NCBI GenBank assembly: GCA_902362865.1
Contig: CABIYE010000001.1
Location: forward strand, 186,001 to 250,000
Direction: 5' to 3'
DNA: 64,000 bases
Source of the DNA: Clostridiaceae bacterium
GTDB lineage: Bacteria; Bacillota; Clostridia; Lachnospirales; Lachnospiraceae
Below the pieces are notes generated by a model. The model searched no databases and had not been told where the DNA came from. It saw nothing but the letters and a program-made list of their open reading frames with translations. This document shows positions 25,401-32,630 of this stretch, piece by piece. How positions within the stretch are numbered: the first letter of the stretch is position 1; each line of letters opens with the position of its first letter. A program made the position numbers and the translations under genes.

Positions 25401-26393
25401 ATGAATCTGATTGATATGCACTGTGACACGTTATGGAAAATGATAGACTTAGACAAAAAAGGCAACTTATTGCATAATGATTGTGCGGTTTCTTTGAGTA
25501 AGCTAAAAGAAGCAGGCTCAATAGCGCAATTTTTTGCCTGCTTTGTGTATCTGCATGCTCTGCCGGGAGTGACGGCAGAAGAAAAATACGATGCTGGGTT
25601 CAGGCACGTGTTAGAAATGGCGGAATATCTGAAGAAGGAAGTGGGCGCCTGCCCGGAAAAAATGGTTTTCTTAAAGGAAAGAGCAGCGCTTGCCGGAATG
25701 CAAAGGGCAGAAGCGGAAGCAGAGGAGGAGAAAAAGATTGGAGCCTTTCTTACGGTGGAAGAAGGCGGCATTTTAAATGGGCGGATGGAAAGGCTGGAAG
25801 AGCTTAAGAAACAAGGGGTCAGTCTGATGACGATTCTGTGGAACTATGAAAATTGTATCGGATATCCTAACAGCAGAGATAGAAAAGAAATGGCGTCCGG
25901 GCTGAAACCTTTTGGAATAGAAGTGGTAGAAAGAATGGGCGAATTAGGGATGATTGTGGATGTATCCCACGCTTCTGACGGTACCTCATCGGATGTATTG
26001 AAATACGCGAAAGGTCCGGTCGTGGCGTCTCATTCTAACTGCCGTGCTGTCTGTAATCACCCAAGAAACCTTTCGGATGATATGATTCGCAGACTGGCGG
26101 AAAAAGGAGGCGTTGCAGGGCTTAATTTTTATGGCTGTTTTCTGGACGGAAGCAATGAATCCAGGATGGATGCCATGGTAGAGCATTTGAAACATATGGT
26201 AAAGGTGGGTGGAAGCGAGTTTCCTGCCATTGGTACCGATTTTGATGGTTTTGACGGTATGGAAAGAATGGAGATACCGGATATGGGACAAATGGGGTGC
26301 CTTGCGCGGGCGCTTGAGAAAGCCGGATTTACAACGAGGCAGATCGAGAAAATCTGGTCAGAAAATGTACTGCGGGTATTAAATGTGCAATGA
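25401..26393 (+). CDS. Membrane dipeptidase (renal dipeptidase family M19)
   Basis: A 330-residue zinc peptidase with an amidohydrolase-like barrel that cleaves dipeptides. Zinc ligands are seen in IDMHCDTLW (HxD), the bridging Glu in TVEEGG, VDVSHAS, and VVASHSNCRAV, and GTDFDGF lies near the C-terminus. An ATG at 25392 is in frame, but AAGGA at 25386-25390 fits ATG 25401 better. It shares a short divergent promoter region with the C26 peptidase. Confidence 0.87.
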   Translation: MNLIDMHCDTLWKMIDLDKKGNLLHNDCAVSLSKLKEAGSIAQFFACFVYLHALPGVTAEEKYDAGFRHVLEMAEYLKKEVGACPEKMVFLKERAALAGMQRAEAEAEEEKKIGAFLTVEEGGILNGRMERLEELKKQGVSLMTILWNYENCIGYPNSRDRKEMASGLKPFGIEVVERMGELGMIVDVSHASDGTSSDVLKYAKGPVVASHSNCRAVCNHPRNLSDDMIRRLAEKGGVAGLNFYGCFLDGSNESRMDAMVEHLKHMVKVGGSEFPAIGTDFDGFDGMERMEIPDMGQMGCLARALEKAGFTTRQIEKIWSENVLRVLNVQ

Positions 26394-26511
26394 GTTGCCT
26401 AAAAATAACGGTTGCAATTATGGAAACTATATGATATTATTGTGATACAAACGTGTGAGTCCTATGTATGAAAAAAGATATGTTTAGAGTATATGAAAGG
26501 GGGAGAAGACA

Positions 26512-27294
26512 GTGAACCAGATTATTGCAGAATATTTAAAGGTAGCAAGGAAAGCCGGAGGATATACGGAGGGTTCTATGGCAGAGCGTCTGGGAATTTC
26601 CCGGGCGGCATATATGAAATATGAGACGGGAGAGCAGATTCCGGATTTGGAAATGTTGTGCAGGATAGGAGAGATATTTCGTGTTGGCAGAAAAGAAGGG
26701 AAAAGATCGAATCCCTGTCGGGTAGCCGGAATGGTGGAAGAGTCAAAAGCACAGTATGGCTGTCAGGGAGAGGAATTATCAATTGAGGAGTATTTTGCGT
26801 TGGAACGCTGTGGGGAATATGAACTGGTAGAAGGACGGTTGGTTCACCGTAATGCGCCTGGATATGAGCATCAGAGAATTGCCTTGCTGTTTTCTATGTC
26901 GCTGGAGCAGTATTTGCAGGAGCATTGCAGTAAATGTGTGGTTGTTCCTGCACCGTTCTGTGTAGTTCTTGACGAAGAAAGAGCCGTGGCAGTTCAGCCG
27001 GATATATCTGTTATCTGCAGGCGTGAATTGATTAAGGATGATATCTGTTATGGGGCGCCGGATATAGCAGTAGAGATACTGTCACCGGCAACAGCAGAGT
27101 ATGATATGTTTGAAAAGCTTGCGCTATACAGAAAATATGGTGTTGGGGAATATTGGATTGTGAATCCTGGGGAGCGGAGGGTGATATTGTATGATCTGGC
27201 GGCGGACAGTGCCCCTGTCATTGCTTCCTTTGAGACATCCGTTCCGTCATTCAGAATAAAGGGATTTTCGCTGAGACTGGATGAGATGATATAA
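26512..27294 (+). CDS. XRE-type HTH fused to a Uma2-family nuclease-like domain
   Basis: A 260-residue protein with GTG start and GGGGGAG upstream. Residues 8-60 are an XRE helix-turn-helix (MAERLGISRAAYMKYETGEQIPD). Residues 85-260 are a Uma2/DUF820 domain of the PD-(D/E)XK superfamily: EYFALERCGEYELVEGRLV, QPDISVICRR and AVEILSPAT, then YWIVNPGERRV. The catalytic-type Asp, Glu and following basic residues appear to be kept. Uma2 proteins are abundant in cyanobacteria and Chloroflexi but poorly characterised. The fused HTH suggests DNA targeting or autoregulation. Confidence 0.75.
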   Translation: MNQIIAEYLKVARKAGGYTEGSMAERLGISRAAYMKYETGEQIPDLEMLCRIGEIFRVGRKEGKRSNPCRVAGMVEESKAQYGCQGEELSIEEYFALERCGEYELVEGRLVHRNAPGYEHQRIALLFSMSLEQYLQEHCSKCVVVPAPFCVVLDEERAVAVQPDISVICRRELIKDDICYGAPDIAVEILSPATAEYDMFEKLALYRKYGVGEYWIVNPGERRVILYDLAADSAPVIASFETSVPSFRIKGFSLRLDEMI

Positions 27295-27298
27295 ATAA

Positions 27299-27353
27299 AA
27301 AGGCTCCGGCAGGATGTGGTTTTATACATCCTGTCGGAACCGGAGCTTTTTGA
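27299..27353. terminator. Bidirectional terminator between HTH-Uma2 gene and argG
   Basis: AAAAAGGCTCCGG and CCGGAGCTTTTT form the base of a long stem, continued by GGATGT/ACATCC, with A- and T-runs on both sides. It serves both convergent genes. Confidence 0.85.
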
Positions 27354-27359
27354 TTTCTT

Positions 27360-28580
27360 TTATTTGCCTTCTACTTCCTGCATTTTCATTGCACGAACCT
27401 TTAACGGAAGACCGAACAGATTAATGAATCCGCTTGCATCGTGGTGGTCATACAATTCGCCTGTGGTGAAGCTTGCCAGGGATTCGCTGTACAGGGAATA
27501 TGGAGAAGTTGTTCCGGCTTTAATGATATTGCCCTTGTAAAGCTTGAATTTCACTTCGCCGGTTACATATTCCTGTGTGCTTTCAATAAATGCCTGAACT
27601 GCTTCGCGCAGAGGTGTGAACCATTTTCCTTCATATACAATCTGGGAAAGTTTATTACCCATCTCTTCTTTTACTTCATAAGTAGCGCGGTCTAATACCA
27701 GCTCTTCAAGCTGCTGGTGTGCTTCGTAGAGAATGGTTCCGCCGGGAGTCTCATATACTCCGCGGGATTTCATGCCTACAACACGGTTCTCAACAATATC
27801 GCAGATACCGACGCCGTGCTTTCCGCCCAATTCATTTAACTTGCGGATAATATCAGAAACTTTCATCTCTTCACCGTTAATGCTCTTCGGAACGCCTTTT
27901 TCAAATGTCATAGTAACATACTCGCCTTCGTCCGGGGCTTTCTCCGGTGTAACACCGAGAACAAGAAGATCATCGTAATTTGGTTCGTTTGCAGGATCTT
28001 CCAGTTCCAGTCCTTCATGGCTGATGTGCCATAAATTACGGTCACGGCTGTAGCTGTGGCTGGCATCAAACGGAAGGTCAATGCCATGCTGCTTACAATA
28101 TTCGATTTCATCTTCACGGGACTGCATGGTCCACACATCCGTCATTCTCCACGGAGCGATGATTTTGAGGTCAGGAGCCAATGCTTTGATACCAAGTTCA
28201 AAACGAATCTGGTCATTGCCCTTACCGGTAGCGCCGTGGCAGATTGCGCTGGCGCCTTCTTTTCTTGCAATTTCTACCAGCCTTTTGGCAATTGCGGGAC
28301 GGGCCATGGAAGTTCCCAGTAAATATTTATTCTCGTATACAGCGTGTGCCTGTACGCAAGGTACGATGTAGTTATCGCAGAAATCATCTACAATATCTTC
28401 GATATATAATTTGGATGCGCCGGATAATTTGGCACGCTCTTCCAATCCGTCAAGCTCTTCGCCCTGTCCGCAGTCGATACAGCAGCAGATAACGTCGTAG
28501 TCAAAATTTTCTTTCAGCCATGGAATAATAGCAGTCGTATCCAGTCCGCCTGAATATGCTAAGATAACCTTCTCTTTCAT
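27360..28580 (-). CDS. argG: Argininosuccinate synthase
   Basis: A 406-residue ATP-dependent ligase joining citrulline and aspartate, the penultimate step of arginine synthesis. It has the PP-loop [10 protein letters not shown] at the N-terminus, [13 protein letters not shown] and the substrate-binding [12 protein letters not shown]. Length is normal for the family. TAGGAGGCG precedes the ATG. A good promoter (TTGCAT, 17 bases, TATAGT) lies about 80 bases upstream, beside candidate ArgR boxes. No argH follows in the window. Confidence 0.95.
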   Translation of the reverse strand: MKEKVILAYSGGLDTTAIIPWLKENFDYDVICCCIDCGQGEELDGLEERAKLSGASKLYIEDIVDDFCDNYIVPCVQAHAVYENKYLLGTSMARPAIAKRLVEIARKEGASAICHGATGKGNDQIRFELGIKALAPDLKIIAPWRMTDVWTMQSREDEIEYCKQHGIDLPFDASHSYSRDRNLWHISHEGLELEDPANEPNYDDLLVLGVTPEKAPDEGEYVTMTFEKGVPKSINGEEMKVSDIIRKLNELGGKHGVGICDIVENRVVGMKSRGVYETPGGTILYEAHQQLEELVLDRATYEVKEEMGNKLSQIVYEGKWFTPLREAVQAFIESTQEYVTGEVKFKLYKGNIIKAGTTSPYSLYSESLASFTTGELYDHHDASGFINLFGLPLKVRAMKMQEVEGK

Positions 28581-28656
28581 AGTAAACGCCTCCTAAAATG
28601 CAGTGCCTGACGGCACGAATCTTCTTTTTTATGTATTTGTTTTTTATGCAAAAACT

Positions 28657-28685
28657 ACTATACACCATATCTTATAAATATGCAA
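28657..28685 (-). promoter_or_regulatory. argG promoter
   Basis: Read on the minus strand: TTGCAT (28685-28680), 17 bases, TATAGT (28662-28657), about 75 bases before the argG start. Confidence 0.6.
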
Positions 28686-28712
28686 CAAGAAAATGAAAAA
28701 TCTTTATTAAAG

Positions 28713-28767
28713 TGTATATTATTCAATAATTATGCATAAAAATTAGTTCGCATGTATATTCATGCAA
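28713..28767. promoter_or_regulatory. Candidate ArgR boxes between argG and proB
   Basis: Two AT-rich imperfect palindromes, TGTATATTATTCAATAAT...ATGCATAA (28713-28739) and CATGTATATTCATGCAA (28751-28767), resemble arginine repressor boxes. They are like the sites before argC. They lie just upstream of the argG promoter and 20-70 bases upstream of the proB promoter, so one repressor could act on both. Confidence 0.5.
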
Positions 28768-28786
28768 TTTGTGGAAATATTTTTGC

Positions 28787-28814
28787 TTGACAAATAAGAA
28801 TATTTGTATAAAAT
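28787..28814 (+). promoter_or_regulatory. Promoter of the proB leader
   Basis: TTGACA at 28787-28792 and TAAAAT at 28809-28814, spaced by 16 bases. It lies about 45 bases before the leader ORF and 290 before proB. Confidence 0.7.
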
Positions 28815-28859
28815 AGTTAGAAAATAAGAGAACAGGATTCTTTGATGGGAGTGATCAAC

Positions 28860-28985
28860 ATGAATGAAATTGACAGCTGTAAGTGCAGCAAAAATATTTG
28901 TGTGACAGGCTCTGCTTTACTTTCTGTAAGCAGTGTTGTTTTTGTGCCGTGTTTCCCGTGCCCCTTAGGGGTAGTCATGGCATAA
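28860..28985 (+). CDS. Short leader ORF upstream of proBA
   Basis: A 41-residue ORF with GGGAGTG before its ATG. It contains an N-terminal CKCSKNIC cluster, a hydrophobic middle, and VPCFPCPLG near the end with three prolines. No family is recognised. It lies between a strong promoter and an intrinsic terminator that stands directly before proB, the layout of a translation-coupled attenuator. It might instead be a small membrane peptide. Confidence 0.45.
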   Translation: MNEIDSCKCSKNICVTGSALLSVSSVVFVPCFPCPLGVVMA

Positions 28986-29028
28986 AATTCAATACTGGGT
29001 TACGGGAAAGAATATGTTTGTAATTGAG

Positions 29029-29075
29029 AAGGAATAAAGGCAAAACATATGCTTTTGCTTTTATTCCTTTTTTAT
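29029..29075 (+). terminator. Intrinsic terminator (possible attenuator) before proB
   Basis: GGAATAAAGGCAAAA (29031-29045) pairs with TTTTGCTTTTATTCC (29053-29067) and is followed by TTTTTTAT. It lies between the leader ORF and the proB ribosome site, so proB expression needs read-through or antitermination. Confidence 0.75.
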
Positions 29076-29103
29076 ATTTTATAAAAGCAGAAAGGGTAAG
29101 ATC

Positions 29104-30069
29104 ATGAGAAACAGAGAAATGTTAAAGGATAAGAAACGGATTGTAATCAAGGTAGGAACATCTACTATCACTTATGCGGAGACAGGCAATATTAATCTGG
29201 AGAAGCTGGAGAAATTTGTGCGCATCCTGATTAATCTGAGGAATAAAGGGAAGGAAATTATTGTGGTGTCATCGGGTGCGGTAGGAATCGGAAGGAATGT
29301 ATTGGGAGTAAAAAGCGGTGTGAAAGACCGGGCAGTGCGGCAGGCGTGTGCGGCTGTGGGTCAGGGAAGGCTAATGATGATGTACGAAAAGCTGTTTGCA
29401 GAATACAGCCAGCTGACAGCGCAGGTACTATTGACGAAAGAGTCGATTATGAATGAAATGTGCGCACAGAATGCAAGGAATACTTTTGATGAATTATTTG
29501 CTATGAATGTGGTGCCGATCGTAAATGAAAATGACGCTATCTCCGTGGATGAGGAAGCCTATGGGAATTTTGGAGATAATGATACGATGGCGGCTTATGT
29601 AGCGTCCTTGGTGGATGCAGATCTGTTGATCTTGATGTCGGATATTGAAGGGTTGTATACGGATGATCCGAAGAAAAATCCCCACGCCCGTTTTGTTCAT
29701 ACCGTAGTAAAAATAGATGAAGAACTGGAAAAAATGGGAAAAGGCGCAGGGAGTGACCTGGGTACGGGCGGAATGGCGACGAAGATAGAAGCGGCAAAAA
29801 TTGCGGTAAATTCCGGGGCGGATATGGTGATTGCCAATGGACAGAATATTTATACGATTCACGATATTATGGCAGGCAAGAAAGTGGGAACCTTGTTCTT
29901 GTCCGGCGAGAATGCCTTGGAAATGGAAAATTCACTGGCGCCTGAGCGAGAGCAGTACCGGAGGCTGGCGAAGCGGAAACGCAAAGAGACATTGAGTAAG
30001 AAAAAGGAAAATTATCAGGCAGGAGGTATGGATTATGAGTTACATGGAAGCAATTGGCAGGCAAGCTAA
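29104..30069 (+). CDS. proB: Glutamate 5-kinase
   Basis: A 321-residue kinase for the first step of proline synthesis (glutamate to glutamyl-5-phosphate). The amino-acid kinase fold is visible: [11 protein letters not shown] at the N-terminus, [20 protein letters not shown], and [13 protein letters not shown]. The C-terminal PUA domain of E. coli ProB is absent; in its place is a short basic, glutamine-rich tail. AGAAAGGG lies before the ATG. It overlaps proA by 35 bases, which is a large overlap, with the proA ribosome site inside proB. Confidence 0.93.
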   Translation: MRNREMLKDKKRIVIKVGTSTITYAETGNINLEKLEKFVRILINLRNKGKEIIVVSSGAVGIGRNVLGVKSGVKDRAVRQACAAVGQGRLMMMYEKLFAEYSQLTAQVLLTKESIMNEMCAQNARNTFDELFAMNVVPIVNENDAISVDEEAYGNFGDNDTMAAYVASLVDADLLILMSDIEGLYTDDPKKNPHARFVHTVVKIDEELEKMGKGAGSDLGTGGMATKIEAAKIAVNSGADMVIANGQNIYTIHDIMAGKKVGTLFLSGENALEMENSLAPEREQYRRLAKRKRKETLSKKKENYQAGGMDYELHGSNWQAS

Positions 30070-31282
30070 GGAAGCGGAGAAGAAGGTACGGATTTTAGGG
30101 CAGACGGAGAAAAACAGAGGACTTCGTGCGGCAGCGGAAATGCTGTGTGCCCGGAGCGGATTTATTTTGGAGGAAAATGAAAAAGATGTTGCCATGGCAG
30201 AAAAGCGGGGGATGAAAGAGTCTTTGATTGACCGGCTAAGGCTTACGTCGGAGCGGATAGAGGCAATGGCGGAAGGGCTGATGCAGATTGCGGATCTGGA
30301 GGATCCGGTGGGAGAGATTGTCTCTATGAAGACAAGACCTAACGGGCTTCGGATTGGGAAAAAGAGAGTTTCCCTGGGAGTTGTGGGAATTATCTATGAA
30401 TCCCGTCCCAATGTGACGGCAGATGCATTTGGCCTGTGTTTTAAGAACGGGAATGTGACGATCTTGCGGGGCGGAAGTGACGCTGCCTGTTCTAACAAGG
30501 CGATTGTCCAAGTAATACGGGAAGGGCTTGTGAAGGAGAATTTACCTGAGACAGCGGTGCTCTTAGTGGAAGATACGAATCGGGCGCATGTAACGGAGAT
30601 GCTTCGGATGAATTCCTATATTGATGTATTGATTCCGCGGGGCGGGAAAGGGCTGATCGACCATGTAGTGAAAAATAGTACCGTTCCGGTGATAGAGACC
30701 GGAACCGGGAATTGTCATGTTTATGTGGACGAATATGCCGATCTTCAGATGGCGGTAAATATTATTGATAACGCCAAGACCCAGCGAACGGGAGTCTGCA
30801 ATGCCTGTGAATCTCTGGTAATTCACAAAAATATTGCAAAGGAAGCTATTCCTGCAATCTATGAACGGCTCAATAAAAAGCAGGTGGAAATCCGTGGAGA
30901 CGAGGCGGCATGTGCAATCCAGCCGGGGATTCTTGCCGCATCAGAGGAGGACTGGGGTACGGAATATCTGGATAAAATTATTTCTATGAAAACGGTTTCT
31001 TCTATAGAAGAAGCGATTGAACACATTAATACTTACAACACCGGACATTCGGAATCTATAATTACAGAAAATTATACAAATGCGCTGAAGTTCCAGGATG
31101 AAATTGACGCGGCGGCAGTTTATGTAAATGCTTCCACGAGATTTACGGATGGATTTGAATTTGGTTACGGTGCGGAGATTGGAATCAGTACCCAGAAGCT
31201 CCATGCGAGAGGACCGATGGGATTGGAGGCGCTGACTACAATAAAATATATTATATTTGGAAACGGACAGATAAGAAGATAG
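30035..31282 (+). CDS. proA: Glutamate-5-semialdehyde dehydrogenase (gamma-glutamyl phosphate reductase)
   Basis: A 415-residue NADPH-dependent reductase, step two of proline synthesis. It has [19 protein letters not shown], the catalytic-cysteine context [12 protein letters not shown], and the C-terminal block [33 protein letters not shown] lies before the ATG inside the proB tail. It is co-transcribed with proB; no proC is nearby. Confidence 0.95.
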   Translation: MSYMEAIGRQAKEAEKKVRILGQTEKNRGLRAAAEMLCARSGFILEENEKDVAMAEKRGMKESLIDRLRLTSERIEAMAEGLMQIADLEDPVGEIVSMKTRPNGLRIGKKRVSLGVVGIIYESRPNVTADAFGLCFKNGNVTILRGGSDAACSNKAIVQVIREGLVKENLPETAVLLVEDTNRAHVTEMLRMNSYIDVLIPRGGKGLIDHVVKNSTVPVIETGTGNCHVYVDEYADLQMAVNIIDNAKTQRTGVCNACESLVIHKNIAKEAIPAIYERLNKKQVEIRGDEAACAIQPGILAASEEDWGTEYLDKIISMKTVSSIEEAIEHINTYNTGHSESIITENYTNALKFQDEIDAAAVYVNASTRFTDGFEFGYGAEIGISTQKLHARGPMGLEALTTIKYIIFGNGQIRR

Positions 31283-31304
31283 TGAAATTGGTGGGCGGGT
31301 GTGT

Positions 31305-31310
31305 TACAAT
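31305..31310 (+). promoter_or_regulatory. Extended -10 before the 389-residue gene
   Basis: TG-T-TACAAT ending at 31310, 45 bases before the ATG at 31356. No strong -35 is seen. Confidence 0.35.
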
Positions 31311-31355
31311 TCATAGAAAGAACCGGAATTGTAATGGAAGTACGGAGAAAACACC

Positions 31356-32525
31356 ATGAATGAGAAAAATATGACGGAGTTGTCACAATACAATTATAAC
31401 GAGGCGGCAGGGGAGGACCGATCAATTCAGGAAGCAATTGCTTTCCTGGAACATGCAGATATGCGCACGCCCTGGGAGAAGATTGAGAAATTTTCACATG
31501 GAAAGGAACTGCAGAAGCTTTTGGTGGAGGGATTGCTGGAGCATGACCCAAGCCAGAAAAGGGAGTCTGTCGCGCGGCGTGTAAGAGGCTGGATGAAGTA
31601 TACCATGAACCAGACAATTAAGAAAAAGGATGCCATTGAGCTTTGCTTTATCCTGGGACTGTCTGTAGAGGAAGCGGATGAATTTGTCGCCCTTGTTTCG
31701 GAAGAAGGACTGCATTGGAGAAGCCCGGATGAAATTGTATACATTTTTGCCCTAAAACAGGGAATGAGCTATCAGGAAGCGCAGAAGCTGAATGAAGAGA
31801 TGAAAAGAAAGCTTTCAACCGTCAGAGAATCCAGGGAACCGGCACAGGACAGTTTCACTCCGGTGATCAGGGCAGAGGTTGCGGCGCTTCGCACCAGGGA
31901 GGAGCTGGAAGATTATCTGACAGAAGCCGTGCCGAGATTGGGCCGCTGGCATAACAATGCTTATAAGCTTTTTATGGAAATGCTGGAAATCCTGGAGCAT
32001 CCGGAACTGGATGAGATAGAACGGCGGGCGGAGGTTTTTGAAGAAGAAAGGCTGACTGCCCGTGATATTACAAGGGAATATTTTTATGGGGATCATGTGC
32101 TGTATGCTAAGGAGCAAGTCCGTGCCGGTAAGAAGAAGGAGGATTCCGGAAAGGAGAAGCTTACCTTCACAGAGATTCAGAAAAATATAAGCAGCGGATG
32201 GCCGGACGATGTGGCGCTGTCAAAGATGCGGAACCGGAAAATGGATGTGACGCGGAAAGTATTGATTTTGCTGTTTTTGGCAACGGATCCGGGAAGCCTG
32301 CCGGAAGATGAAGAAGACTTGGAGTGGGAACCTTCCGGGGAAGAAAGTTTTGAAGATCTGTACTGCCGCCTGAATGATATGCTGCTGCAGTGCGGCTATA
32401 GAGCGCTGGATCCGCGTTCTCCTTTTGATTGGATGATTCTTTATTGTATTCACGAAGGAGATATGGTGGATGTGAGCGCCAGGCTGAGGGCTATGATCCG
32501 GGCGATGTTTGGTGAAAAAGAGTAA
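31356..32525 (+). CDS. Helical protein with an HTH-like region, unknown function
   Basis: A 389-residue soluble, highly charged helical protein. Residues about 70-150 (RRVRGWMKYTMNQTIKKKDA, then LGLSVEEADEFV and WRSPDEIVYIFALKQGMSY) have the spacing of an XRE/cI-like helix-turn-helix followed by more helices. No catalytic motif or membrane segment is seen. It lies 105 bases before the kinase-NACHT gene in the same direction, with a separate promoter between them. It may be a regulator or adaptor of that gene. I do not recognise the family with confidence. Confidence 0.6.
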   Translation: MNEKNMTELSQYNYNEAAGEDRSIQEAIAFLEHADMRTPWEKIEKFSHGKELQKLLVEGLLEHDPSQKRESVARRVRGWMKYTMNQTIKKKDAIELCFILGLSVEEADEFVALVSEEGLHWRSPDEIVYIFALKQGMSYQEAQKLNEEMKRKLSTVRESREPAQDSFTPVIRAEVAALRTREELEDYLTEAVPRLGRWHNNAYKLFMEMLEILEHPELDEIERRAEVFEEERLTARDITREYFYGDHVLYAKEQVRAGKKKEDSGKEKLTFTEIQKNISSGWPDDVALSKMRNRKMDVTRKVLILLFLATDPGSLPEDEEDLEWEPSGEESFEDLYCRLNDMLLQCGYRALDPRSPFDWMILYCIHEGDMVDVSARLRAMIRAMFGEKE

Positions 32526-32561
32526 TCGCGGAAATGATTTTCAATTTCTGGTATCTGTAAA

Positions 32562-32570
32562 TGGTATAGT
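32562..32570 (+). promoter_or_regulatory. Extended -10 before the kinase-NACHT gene
   Basis: TG-G-TATAGT at 32562-32570, 60 bases before the ATG at 32631. Confidence 0.4.
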
Positions 32571-32630
32571 TAGAAAAAGCAGGCTTTTGTAACCAGATGA
32601 AATACAGATAAAAATAGGATTAGATAGAAT

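Noticed and set aside
28860..28985. Lanthipeptide or other ribosomal peptide precursor
   Set aside because: It has several Cys, Ser and Thr, but no modification or export genes adjoin it and it sits in a leader position before proB.
28815..29103. T-box riboswitch before proB
   Set aside because: No T-box consensus (GGGTGGNACC type) or Stem I motifs were seen.
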